Below, one piece after another: positions 39,847-50,338 of a stretch of 64,000 nucleotides of DNA. The notes below the pieces were generated by a model, which saw nothing but the letters and a program-made list of their open reading frames with translations, had not been told where the DNA came from and did no database searches. The DNA is from Chondrus crispus. Taxonomy: Eukaryota; Rhodophyta; Florideophyceae; Gigartinales; Gigartinaceae. Both the position numbers and the translations under genes were made by a program. Where the stretch lies: the NCBI RefSeq assembly GCF_000350225.1, contig NW_005179157.1, positions 62,001-126,000 on the forward strand. The letters are read 5' to 3'. Numbering within the stretch: the stretch's first letter is position 1; the number at the start of each line of letters is the position of its first letter.

Positions 39847-39883
39847 ATAAAAGTAATGGAGGGGTTAGTGTGGTTGAGGAGAG

Positions 39884-40393
39884 CTATCTGTAGGCGCGTG
39901 AGAGACTGAAAGACCGAGTAACGGAGGCGGATGAGATGGCCGTAGTGGCGAGGGATTCCCTCTTAGCCGACTGAAGAGCGCTGAGAATATCGGCCATACT
40001 GGTCTCGAGGACGAGGCCGCCGACGATGATCTCATCAAGGACGTAGTTAATCTTGTCCATGTGAAAGATGAGGTCGAGCTCGCAGACATTCTCAAAGCAG
40101 CGATCGAGAGTTTCGACGAAGACTTGGATGAGATCGAGGATGCCGAGCTCACTTTCGGACTGATCGACGCAGAAGACGAACGAGAGGGTGGCGTAGTGGC
40201 GGTAGATGACGCGCACGTCCGGGCCGAAGATGGTGCCGCCTTGAACGAAGTTGCACAAAGCCTCGTTGCGACGTGAGACTATGGCGAAGACGTCGCGGAC
40301 CAGCTGCTGCTGACGGTCCTCCGGAAGGTAGTCGTAGAATTTGGTGAGGCGTGGCTGACCATGATTATTGAGAACGATGACGGACTTGATCAT
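39884..40393 (-). CDS. AP3S: AP-3 complex sigma subunit
   Basis: It has 169 residues from the ATG at 40393; an upstream in-frame ATG would add 32 low-complexity residues, so the shorter form is preferred. The protein begins MIKSVIVLNNHGQPRLTKFY, as adaptor sigma chains do, and contains FGPDVRVIYRHYATLSFVFC and DLIQVFVETLDRCFENVCELD. The length and the IVGGLVLETS segment fit AP-3 sigma rather than AP-1 or AP-2. It is the small chain of the heterotetrameric AP-3 coat adaptor that sorts cargo from endosomes to lysosomes or vacuoles. Confidence 0.93.
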   Translation of the reverse strand: MIKSVIVLNNHGQPRLTKFYDYLPEDRQQQLVRDVFAIVSRRNEALCNFVQGGTIFGPDVRVIYRHYATLSFVFCVDQSESELGILDLIQVFVETLDRCFENVCELDLIFHMDKINYVLDEIIVGGLVLETSMADILSALQSAKRESLATTAISSASVTRSFSLSRAYR

Positions 40394-41017
40394 GGTTGCT
40401 TCTCTGGGGGAAGAGGAATGGGGGGGGGGGTGTGGAGGGAGCGAGGGGAGAGGAGGGAAGCGGAGTGGCTGAGCCAGCGGAAGGGACAAAATGAGAGAGT
40501 ATGATACACATTAGTGACTTGTCTATGAATAATTGGTGTTGAAGACTTCCATCAAGAATGAAAGAGAATTGCTAATTCACGTGAGGGAACTTGGGAAAGT
40601 TACCCTTGGGTACAGAGCAACAATCGGGGCGGCGCATTGGAGTCTCGGATTTCCCATATTATTGACGTGAGGCCTTGCGACGTTCGCTGGCAATCATGAC
40701 TGGTCGGCAGTACACGTGTCATGAAGATCCACCAATGGGAAGGCGCAAGTTGACCGGGAGACGGAGAGCCCTCCAAAAATTAGCTTCATACAACATGCAC
40801 AAACACAGGACACAGATCGAGCACCTTGCCCCGCCCGTCGTCTCTCACAAGGCACCGATCGCATCGGCAAGAAGTTAATCCCTTTTTGTCTTCTTCGCTC
40901 AATCTCCTTCCGTCTCTATTTCCCCCTACGTCTTCGTCCGCGAACCAAACCTCCCCCCCCCCCGCCCCCCGGCATCTTAACCTGACCGCCATCCCTCCCC
41001 TCCCTCTTTTCCCAATC
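40394..41017. promoter_or_regulatory. shared upstream region of AP-3 sigma and BASS genes
   Basis: The two genes diverge from this 624-bp segment. It contains homopolymer runs: ten G near 40420 and a long C tract near 40953. The latter sits in the probable pyrimidine-rich leader of the transporter gene. No distinct sites were recognised. Confidence 0.45.
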
Positions 41018-42265
41018 ATGCCTTCCTTTGCATTCGTTCCATCACTCTCCGCCCGTCTCCCCACCCGCACCGCCCTGCGCCCCACCGCACTAACTCCCCT
41101 TCGTGCCTCGTCCTTCACCACCACCCTCTCTCCCCGCCCTGTTCGACGTCGCCCGCGCCCCTCTTTCGGGCCCATAAGCTCTCTCGCTTCCGAATCCGAT
41201 GATTCTTCCATTTCCTCCCCAACGAACCCATTTATCTCCCGCGTTTGGAATCTCTACGTCCGTCTCTCCACCATTCTCACCAACCTCTTCCCTCTCTGGA
41301 CCGTCCTCGCCGCCCTGTCTGCCCTTTGGAAGCCCGCCCTCTACACGTGGCTTACCACTCCCTACTTCACCCTCTCCCTCGGAGTCCTCATGCTTTCCAT
41401 GGGCATCACACTCTCGGTCGACGATTTCCGCCGCGTCTTCCGCCGCTTCGGCGCCGTAGCTATCGGATTCATGGGCTGCTACATGCTCATGCCGGGCCTC
41501 GCTCTCGCCCTTGCTAAAATGTTCAACTTGTCCCCAGATCTTGCCGCAGGCACCATCCTCGTGGGCGCCGTCAACGGCGGGCAGGCTTCCAATCTCTGCA
41601 CATACATTGCAAACGGCAATGTCGCTCTGTCTGTCATGATGACTACATGCACCACTCTCGGCGCTATCGTCATGACGCCGCTCATCAGCAAGATTCTTAT
41701 TGGTGCTGTCGTCCCCGTCAACGCTGTCGGTATTGCTTGGTCCACCATCCAGGTCGTCCTCTTCCCAATCGCTCTCGGCATGTTCCTCAATCGCTACGCC
41801 AATCGCGCCGTCAGAGCTGTTCTCCCCTTTTCCCCCGTTCTTGGCGTCGTCTCGACATGCCTTCTCGTTGGATCTTCCGTCGCGCAGTGCGCACAACCGA
41901 TTCTTCAAGCAGGTTGGAACCTTCAGATCCCCATCCTTCTGCTGCATGTTGTGGGAGGCCTTCTTGGGTACGCGGTCATGGCTGCCGCGGGATATCCAGA
42001 GATCACCCGGCGGACAACTGCAATTGAAACCTCAATGAAGAGCAGCGCCTTTGGATTCTTGCTCGCCACTCTACACTTTGGCCGTTACATGGTCCGCGTC
42101 CCCGCGGCCGTCTCCGTCGTGTGGATGGCTCTTGTCGGCTCCACAATGGCTGTCATCTGGCGGTACATCCCTGTCAAGGCCAATACCAAGTTTGATCGCT
42201 CGCTTGCCAATCGTTCCAATCCATTCAGCAGACTTCTCAATCCAAGCAAACCTGCATCCAAGTAA
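41018..42265 (+). CDS. plastid bile acid:sodium symporter family (BASS) transporter
   Basis: It has 415 residues from the ATG at 41018; the frame is open upstream, but that part is low-complexity leader. Residues 1-70 form a chloroplast transit peptide (RLPTRTALRPTALTPLRASS). About nine membrane helices follow. Family marks are LGVLMLSMGITLSVDDF (about 121-137) and GNVALSVMMTTCTTLGAIVM with TPL after it. Plastid BASS proteins carry organic anions such as pyruvate, or glycolate, across the inner envelope with sodium or protons. Which substrate cannot be read from the sequence. It is convergent with the next gene (241 bp). Confidence 0.88.
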   Translation: MPSFAFVPSLSARLPTRTALRPTALTPLRASSFTTTLSPRPVRRRPRPSFGPISSLASESDDSSISSPTNPFISRVWNLYVRLSTILTNLFPLWTVLAALSALWKPALYTWLTTPYFTLSLGVLMLSMGITLSVDDFRRVFRRFGAVAIGFMGCYMLMPGLALALAKMFNLSPDLAAGTILVGAVNGGQASNLCTYIANGNVALSVMMTTCTTLGAIVMTPLISKILIGAVVPVNAVGIAWSTIQVVLFPIALGMFLNRYANRAVRAVLPFSPVLGVVSTCLLVGSSVAQCAQPILQAGWNLQIPILLLHVVGGLLGYAVMAAAGYPEITRRTTAIETSMKSSAFGFLLATLHFGRYMVRVPAAVSVVWMALVGSTMAVIWRYIPVKANTKFDRSLANRSNPFSRLLNPSKPASK

Positions 42266-42506
42266 GCGCGTGTCTTTGACACAGCTTCAACCTCTGTTAC
42301 TATCGGGTTCATTTTTGAGTTTTTTGGTCGCCCCCTCGCCGCGTTCTGTAAATGAGTCTCTCCCGGGCCCGTGAAAAGGTCAAACACCGAGTGCTGATTT
42401 AGTTTTTGTACACGAATATTTCACACTAGTGCTTTAAGTCTTGTAAACGCCCTCATGTCTTGTCCTCAGCCGCATTTCGTTCGCGCTAGTGAATATATAT
42501 AATTTC

Positions 42507-43328
42507 CTACCGCCAGGAACCCCAATCCAAGTATTTGAGGATTCCTTTGACTTTTCCTTGCTCCTTGACAGGACGGTTACCCTCCTCGTCACCGTCAGCG
42601 CCTCGCTTGGCCGTGATACCGTAAAACGCGTAGCAGGCACCGAGGAGTGCTACATCGGCCGCCCAAATAATCCCGCAATTCTTAGTCAATGCCGGGAGTG
42701 CTACATTTAAAAGTGGAGTCGCCAAGAATGCAACATTGAGCGCGCTCTTCTCCGTCTTACTCGTCCCCTTCCTTGCACGCAATGCAGGAATGGTGAACAA
42801 CCACGTCGTCCAAAAACCCAGAGCACGACCCACGAGCGGGACACTGTCGACGCCCGGCACAACATCATTCGCGAGCACCCCCCCTATACCAATAAAGACA
42901 ATCGCCTGCAAAAGAAACAATTGCTTGAGCCAGTTTTGCATGACTTGTCGCTTCTCTCGGACAAGGTCGCTTTCGAGCTTTGACATTTTCTGCTTGGCGT
43001 CTTGTAGTTCAGGTGAGCCGGCAGTGAGCTTTTCAGACTCTGCAGTGAGCATTTCTAATTTTCGGGTCAGGTTGACAACTTTGCCGGCGTTGAGCAGCTC
43101 ATCGAGATTGATTCCGTCCGCGGCTAGCTCGTCGCGCACCCGCCGCGTCATAGGGTCTTCTGTGATCGTGTCGGATTTGCCTTCCGTTTCAGTTTCAGAC
43201 GCTGCCATCTGTGGGAGTGTGCGACATCGCGAGACATTCTTTCTGCGAATTGCTCGAGCAAGCGCCGGGCGCGATAGCGAGTTGCATGGAGATGCCTTTC
43301 GTATTGAAAACGAAGGACGATGATGCAT
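42507..43328 (-). CDS. plastid-targeted multi-span membrane protein
   Basis: It has 273 residues from the ATG at 43328; ATGs further upstream at 43406 and 43385 are in frame but less likely. The N-terminus (MHHRPSFSIRKASPCNSLSR) resembles a transit peptide. Then comes an acidic stretch and a coiled coil (about 95-145) ending NWLKQLFLLQAIVFIGIGG, the first of three or four membrane spans. The C-terminus is KGILKYLDWGSWR, a motif I associate with a plant and algal plastid family of unknown role. No function is assigned. Confidence 0.7.
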   Translation of the reverse strand: MHHRPSFSIRKASPCNSLSRPALARAIRRKNVSRCRTLPQMAASETETEGKSDTITEDPMTRRVRDELAADGINLDELLNAGKVVNLTRKLEMLTAESEKLTAGSPELQDAKQKMSKLESDLVREKRQVMQNWLKQLFLLQAIVFIGIGGVLANDVVPGVDSVPLVGRALGFWTTWLFTIPALRARKGTSKTEKSALNVAFLATPLLNVALPALTKNCGIIWAADVALLGACYAFYGITAKRGADGDEEGNRPVKEQGKVKGILKYLDWGSWR

Positions 43329-46300
43329 GGGTACACTTGATAAAAAGGTGAGCTGTGACCGACATGAAATGCACGTTTGCTCCATATTGGACTGCTTCAC
43401 CCTCACTGGTGCGCCCTGTACGCTGGCCGCTGTCGGCGTGGAAATAGAACGATAAGGAATTTTAGTGCAACTAAAATGTCTTGCACCTGCGCCAGGTTGT
43501 TCCTAGGCTGTGTAGCTGGGAGTGCGCAGTTCGAGACGGCAGTCGGTTCAGACTGAAAGGTGGAGAAGAAATTCGGTCGAACAGGGGCCGAACAAAGGAA
43601 CGGCGTGAGGTCAGACTCGCGGGCGTGGATGATACCACCTCGCGCAGGCCGCAAAAACTCTGGGATCAAATCCGAAACACAAATTGAAGAGTATTTGTGG
43701 CCAACTACGCGACGACATGTGGTGTCGAAGAGAACCCTTGGCCTGTTGCCACTGGCCAGTTGAGGGAGCACAAGCTCCTTGTTATTCTGTGCGAAAAAAA
43801 CAATTTTTCTACAACTTTTCCCTAAATTTGTCATGAAGAATTGACTCTTGTGCCATTTCGCGCGGGCTCGCATATACTGATCACAGAAACTGGAAACCGG
43901 TTCTCGCATATGCATGATCTTGTTTCCATAGCAGTAGAATGCGCTCCGCACACGCCGAAGCACCCCATTTCTTCTTCGTGTACAGCAGGAATGAGCTTCT
44001 ACATGTGTGTCACAAAAACGGAAGATCTCCATTTGAAATCTCAAACGGAAGCGCACTCTGGAAACAATGTTCATCTTTCACACTAAGGATGGATGCGAAT
44101 TCACAGAGCGCCTGTGAGAATGCATTGCTGCTAGAAAAATGTCACAACATGGCAGTTCTTTACGTCCCGCACCCCTCCATGAATTTCTCTCTCATCAATT
44201 TCGCCTAGAAATAGAAAAAATCGCGAATGTGTAAAATTTCTCTTGGTCGTAGAGCAGTCTGTAGTACTGTATCCCTCGCATTCCCAGAAAACTATGCCCA
44301 TTCATTCCCCACTGACCAAATGAGAGACCATAGTTTTGAGGTTTAAGTGCCACGAATAACTACACTTCAAGCCAAGGCCTCTGAATTTCGTGCATGTCGC
44401 AAATATACATCATAAATCCTGCATTCTTCCCATTAGCAAAGGGATAGGAGTTGATGAAATAAATTTCTTTTCGAGTTTAGTATACCGTGCAAAAATAAGA
44501 AACGGGCTTGGAAGTCAAAAGAGGGACGGGAGCCATTATGGAATCATACAGCAGAGAGGTTTTTATTTGGAAACAGATTGCGGCTAACAACGACGAAAGA
44601 CACAGAGAGAGAAAAGAACTCTCTTTCACATGCTTATATGCCGCACTGCATAGTTTTGTTTGTTGTTGGGAAGATCACTGTACATCGTTCAATTCCGTTT
44701 GATCACCTCTTCAAACTGCTAATCATTTTCTTCTATTTATGTACTGCTCGCATTGGATGGGACCTTATTATGCTTCCTCAGCACGAAATGCAAAATTAGT
44801 TTCTTCCATGGCTCGTCATCTACTTTTTGCTTATGCCTCACAGTTTCATGCATCACAAGTTTCTCAAGAGTATTTACACAGAAGACAAGACTTAGATGGC
44901 GATATGAAGGGTATACAATATTCCCGAGAGTCTACACAAAGGGCTGCCTAAAAATAGAAGCGTTCTTGTTGCAAGAATAAACACCATCATTCAAGGACCA
45001 GCAAAATAATTATTTTTGATCATGATACTCTATCTAATACTTTCATGTATCAATATCTCTTGATTGCATCTCACAAAACGGGCCTCAGAAAAACTAGTAC
45101 CAGTCGCCTTGCAAGTAGCAGTTGCCTTGCAAAATTTTCGTACAGTATGTAGATTTCGTATATTTGAAAGGACGCACCTTCTCCTAACTGTCTCTTTCGA
45201 CAGTTTGTCAATCCATTTGACGTAACAGCCTGAGCACCTTTGACCAATTACTGTTCCATGCAATTTCTATCAAAAGGTTACCCTGACTGCAAAAGTAGTA
45301 ATTAATATGGAAGGAGAATAATCGAGTCGCTCCAGCTTAAGGGCTCATGTTAACGACTTCGGATACATGGTTCAAACTTTTCGTGATGTAGACGAACCTA
45401 TGCACACGACCTATTTTTGGTAACATACCCTGTTGTCATAGCCTCTCTCACAATTTTAACTGCAATTAAGAGATGCAAATGAGTGTGAATAGTGTCGACA
45501 ATACCTGACAAGTCGTCGTCTAAGCCAAACTTTGTTCGAATTCATGTTTTGCACGGTTGAAGATAGATTGATTGAATTTGGAGTCTTCCAAAGGGAACGA
45601 AACAAAAACATATACATGCACAGGTAGTTGGTCGTACGGAAAAGCCTCAAAGGGCGCCAGAAGGATAACTTAACATCTATTAGAACATGATCCGAATTGA
45701 TTATTGGAATAGACATTCGTACTTTAGCATATAGACAGCACCTGAGTCTGAGACTTTGGAAAAATAAGAAGATCGTAAGGAGAGGCAAGGAAAAAGCCAG
45801 CCCTGAAAACTGAAAAGTAGCAAAAAAGAAGTCTTGTTCGCTTGAAAAGTTGCTCTGTTTTAGTTGGCAGGAAAGTGTACACTTCTCTCCCGACTGATGG
45901 AAAAACGTATAACGGCATGCAAGTCTTTCTTGGATGTCTATTTTAGTACAAACGGTCCTATAATGATTTTCAATTTCATTGGGAATTATTCAAGTTGCAA
46001 ATGAGCGAGAGCGAGTATCATTTAAATGCAGTATAGTCAAATAACTTTCGTCGAAATTGCATTTAATGATGGGCACGCAAGACCTCAACGCTTAAAACAA
46101 ATATCTCTTTTCGTTCAAGCTTGCATATGTTTAACGGAAATTTTCACATAAAGGCATAAAACCTGCACTTGTGAAATCATTGATTATCAGTGCGCGCTAC
46201 GGATAACAATCCAACTGTATTCTGCTACGTTTGGTCGAATAAATTAATCATAGATTTGAAGAGAGAAAAAAGTCTCCTCAGGCCAAAAATGTTAAAAGGC

Positions 46301-47640
46301 ATTTTTGCAAACGTGCACCAAAGGGAAATGCTATTTAAGTACTGCAAATCACTGCATGCTTCCAGGAAACGTAAGTCGGAGAAAAGTGATTTATTTTGAC
46401 AAATCACAAGAGCTAACATGTGACATCAAAACACTATTGACATAACTGAGCTCCTGTGTCTGCTGTTTAATTAGCCCAGAAACGAATTAGGTGATACATC
46501 CCCAGCGTACGCCTTCCATCTTAGCATCTTACAAATTATCACGGCTCAACACATGGAAAGAAAGTACATTTCGACCAGAGTAACAACGTAGTGGGGGAAA
46601 TTTGTCTGGCATGAAACAAGTCAATTCCTTGCAAATATTTCCCTGGTAAGGGTGACAATATGGAAAGCTGACGATTCTCCGTCATATTTCGCGAAAGATA
46701 TTGCGTAGCATTTTGAAACTGATCCAAACCTTCCAAGCGTACGAAGAGGAAATAAATGCATGGGCCCTGGAATATCTATCTGTCTGTGACACGAAAATGA
46801 AAATATGTTATACACCAATATTTACTTCACATGGCAATGGCCTCTGACCATCCACACGGGTGCTGTAGAATGCTATGAACATATTGAAACAGCTTTTTAA
46901 ACCATAGTTGTGTACAGTATTCGAATGAAGCATAAATTTGTACACCTCTTTGTTCATAAAAGAAAGCGACTGGCCGAAACCTTTCCATATTTTCTATCTA
47001 TCAGGCCATTACTTCCTTTCTGTATCATGAACCGAAACGGCAAAGGTCAATCATCGGCGTGAAAATTATTGTATTCGATCTTGTGCTGTACCCGGCACAT
47101 TGCCAACGTTGTGGGGGCAGTCACCAAAGCAATTGGAAAAAACCAAAGCAATGCCGACGACTTTGATGCTGGACTGTTGTTTAGAAATCTACCCCTACCT
47201 TCTGAAAGTGATGCGCCCAGCCAGTGTCTATCCGACCGGGGCTTGTCCTCTTATGAAGACGATGAGGACAGCTTTTTGCAAAAATATAAAAATTAAATTG
47301 AACATACAAAACGCTACTTTGGACATCATTTCCTTAACGTGCTTGTTGCAGAACGCCGGGGTAATAGCTTTGAATACGACGAAAGATTAGCAATTTTATG
47401 CAGATTGAATCCATAGTTCCCTTTTTAAAACCAGAGTTTTTTGTTTCGAAGTTATTTTTCGTGCCGTTGTACGTTGAATTAAGAAAGCTTTTTTTTTCAA
47501 ACATATCTAAGAACGACCAGGAAGAACATACAATTCTCAAAAATTTCTTTCTGGTCTCAAGACAGAAGCGAAGTATGGTAGCTGGGGCATCTGTTTCATT
47601 CTTGTCGAGAAAGTGCAAATCAAAAAATATGCCGAAAACT
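43329..47640. other. long gene-poor, AT-rich tract
   Basis: About 4.3 kb. Short open frames occur on all strands, but none is conserved-looking and none has coding bias. No hairpins or tandem arrays of note were seen. Confidence 0.55.
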
Positions 47641-47673
47641 GTCCTCATACGAGAACAATGGCCCGATAGACAC
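47641..47673 (+). repeat. recurring end motif, distant copy
   Basis: GTCCTCATACGAGAACAATG then GCCCGATAGACACC. It matches the copies near 4.1 and 4.6 kb, with one change in the palindrome (ATACG for ATATG). Confidence 0.6.
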
Positions 47674-48508
47674 CAGAAGTATCTAAAACGACAAATTAAA
47701 GGCCCCATTCAGCCATCAGTTTAAATCGTAAATACGATGCAAGCCCTTTGCGACAGAGCTCTTATAATTTATTATCTCAGAGAGGTGCACTCTAGCACCC
47801 CCTGGAATATAATCACTTGAGAGATATTTCGGTTGTCGGCACTTCCCTAAAAATCGCTAGCGTTAGAGAGACAATTTTTCATATGGTGTTAAAAAATTTC
47901 CTGCCTTTGAGTGTTGGGCTCTCATTTAAATCATTCTAGTTGGCCACCAGAGGACAGCCAGCATCTATACCCTCTATTCAATGAATAGCAGTGATTGGTA
48001 AGAGAGAATCAAACATATTTGAGTACTGTTTTTGCTATTCGTCTACAAAGTATAAGACGCGCCCATGTGGATTTCATGGCCTGCTCCCTCCCTTCTTTTG
48101 CAGAAATAGATAGAATTCTCGAGTGTAGAGCATCCAATGACCTTCACAATGCCAGATTTTGATACAACTACGAGAGATTTCAATTGACCACAACGTCGAG
48201 GTTTCCCGCAAAGAGAATCTCATTAAGAACATGAGCAACAGGATGAGAAAGGAGGTCATCTGACGAAAGGTTAAGACAACAGCACTGGTTGAAGAGTCAG
48301 GCTGTGCAGACATTTAGGGAGATCGATGGTTTACCACCCTTCGTGATGCTAGCAGAACTTGTCGCTTCGTTGAGCCTGACAAGAAATGAACTGCTGGAAA
48401 GTCTATCAGGCATCTACAAGCCACCCGCAAGCCATCTACAGTAATGGGCGACTCCTGAAATTCTAAAATCGCAAATTGTGTTGACCAAATCGGGATTTTG
48501 TGACACAC
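47674..48508. other. AT-rich spacer
   Basis: No gene or repeat is recognised between the end motif and the hairpin at 48509. Confidence 0.5.
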
Positions 48509-48542
48509 AAACGGCGCGTTGTGCACACACAACGCGCCGTTT
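48509..48542. repeat. perfect 15-bp hairpin, GC-rich
   Basis: AAACGGCGCGTTGTG (48509-48523), a CACA centre, then CACAACGCGCCGTTT (48528-48542). It stands out from its AT-rich surroundings and lies about 145 bp upstream of the SANT-type gene. It could be a protein-binding or cleavage site at the end of a mobile element. Confidence 0.9.
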
Positions 48543-48687
48543 TCTCGGACGGGCGACCCCATGCTAGGTTAAATGTGTATCGCACAAATGTCAAAATGTG
48601 CGCGCGTACAATCCAAATTTACTGTACACAGAGAAAGCGTCGGCCGCCGCCCGGCCGACAACACTCGCCATCTACATCCAACCGAGC

Positions 48688-49869
48688 ATGGCCGAGCATG
48701 ATCGACTACTCGGCGAGGAATCTCCCTCATCAGCCGATGAACGCAATCAAGAGGTCACCATGGAAAGTCCACTTCATTCCAAAGAATACAGAGACAAACA
48801 GCCCCACCCCAACCCCCTTTCAACAACGAAACCTCAACCAGCGACCACCGATCCCCCCCTACACGGTCTCGCGGGATATGGTGCCCAAAGTGTGGAAGGT
48901 CCTTTGCCAGCCCAAACTGCCGTTCAGCCGTTACATATGCGTACATCCACCGCTCCACATCGTGTTCCTCATGATCCCAACAACCCCATACCAGGGGCAA
49001 GAAAGAGAATCACAAAGAGAAGAAATGCTATCCCTCGCGATTTAAGATCGTCACCAATTGGCGGAAGAGGAAGCGGGTTTTCACAGCAGGAGGTCTACAG
49101 TCTGTTGGATGTTTTAGATCAACACCTCCCGTTGTGTAAAGAAGAATGGGATCACGTTCTTCGGCTGCATGAGCAGAGATATCCCGAGTGCGACCGAACT
49201 CTGGATTCGCTAAAAAGGAAATTTGCGTCCTTGCATCGAAAGAAAATGCCAACGGGAGACCCTCTGATGCCTCAAGACGTTCGCAAGGCTAAGCATATCC
49301 GGTACAAGATGACTGATCGCGCGGACTTGGGAGACGGGCAGTTTGCGGATGGATTTGCAGAAGAAGTTGTTCCAAACATCTCTACTCAGAAGGAACACGC
49401 ACCAGTGGTCCTTACAGAAATGGAACGAGATGGATCGGATTCAGAAGGAGAAGGTCATGGGCGAAATGGGGCAGTAGTTATGCCGGACAATTCGAGCTCT
49501 GCCCTCATTAATCCTGAAGGCCACAGTTCAGGTCGCACGAGTCCACCACGCCACTCCTCCCGAAATATTAAATCCAGCTCGCCCCGGCCGCTTGTGAGGA
49601 AAAAACATGCGTCCAAAACTGGGATTGGTGATGACGGGGAGGACCTTATTTCTATTTTCAAGTTATCTATGCTGCAGGAGCAGCAACGCAGAAGCGAGGA
49701 ACAGAAGCAAAAGGAGCGGGAGCGGCAGGAAGATAGAGAGCGTAGAGAGGAAGATAGACAAAGACGTGAAGCACAGAGCACACGACACGATCAATTCATG
49801 GAAATGATGATGCTTGTGCTTGCGAAAAGTATGGGGGTCAACACACTTCCTCCGACTTCTAAAAAGTAG
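48688..49869 (+). CDS. SANT-like DUF6818 protein, probably transposon-borne
   Basis: It has 393 residues from the ATG at 48688; the open frame extends upstream without an ATG. The conserved region at about 150-240 starts GFSQQEVYSLLDVLDQHLPL and continues with EWDHVLRLH, SLKRKFASLHRKKMPTGDP and VRKAKHIRYK, the pattern of DUF6818 Myb/SANT-like proteins seen in oomycete and algal repeats. The C-terminus is an R/E coiled coil followed by MEMMMLVLAKSMG. Such proteins are thought to bind element ends and help a DDE transposase. The frame is intact. An intact DDE gene lies 3.9 kb downstream, but on the opposite strand and beyond unrelated sequence. Confidence 0.75.
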   Translation: MAEHDRLLGEESPSSADERNQEVTMESPLHSKEYRDKQPHPNPLSTTKPQPATTDPPLHGLAGYGAQSVEGPLPAQTAVQPLHMRTSTAPHRVPHDPNNPIPGARKRITKRRNAIPRDLRSSPIGGRGSGFSQQEVYSLLDVLDQHLPLCKEEWDHVLRLHEQRYPECDRTLDSLKRKFASLHRKKMPTGDPLMPQDVRKAKHIRYKMTDRADLGDGQFADGFAEEVVPNISTQKEHAPVVLTEMERDGSDSEGEGHGRNGAVVMPDNSSSALINPEGHSSGRTSPPRHSSRNIKSSSPRPLVRKKHASKTGIGDDGEDLISIFKLSMLQEQQRRSEEQKQKERERQEDRERREEDRQRREAQSTRHDQFMEMMMLVLAKSMGVNTLPPTSKK

Positions 49870-50142
49870 GTTTAGGCGAGCGGGTGAGGACTTCGGAGAC
49901 TTGACCTTGCGATGTGAAGACCCGTGCGCGTGTCATAGTATGATTTCTTAAAGTGTGTCATGAGTGTCGGAAGGATTCCCTGCGGGGACTCTGCAGCATG
50001 CTGCACAGGAGTGTGCGCCGCCGAGGATTTCGAGTTGGAGGACGGATCTCAGCCACCACGTGTGACAGGGGGTTTTATTCTTGTAATCTCCGAAGCGCTG
50101 TCTCCAGATCATGTCGGGTAGTGCACCTGCAGGGAGAGCGTA

Positions 50143-50338
50143 TCAGAAGAGAGCCACGTAGGGATTGTAGAGGATGCCGCCGCCGGATGCGTGGCAGATG
50201 AGTTCGCCGCATTGCCATGATTCATGCATCTCAGCGGCGTCGTGAATGATGTTGCGAAAGCGCGAGTTACCAAGGACGTTGCTGCCACGACGATGCGAGG
50301 AGAGGAAGTCAAGGGTGCCCTCTAGGGGAGCTTTGAAA
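50143..50338 (-). CDS. isolated exon-like frame
   Basis: After a pyrimidine-rich stretch ending CACTCACCAG, a minus-strand frame reads KAPLEGTLDFLSSHRRGSNV and goes on through FRNIIHDAAEMHESWQCGEL to a TGA at 50143. The composition is protein-like and acidic/aromatic residues are well spread, unlike neighbouring frames. I do not recognise it. It may be the last exon of a gene starting near 50.7 kb, or a remnant. Confidence 0.3.

Noticed and set aside
40786-41947. Long minus-strand frames opposite the BASS transporter
   Set aside because: Shadows of the GC3-rich transporter gene: arginine- and glycine-rich with no conserved pattern.
25850-43400. Bacterial-style operons or CRISPR arrays
   Set aside because: Genes alternate strand, have plastid or mitochondrial presequences and introns; no regularly spaced direct repeats were seen.
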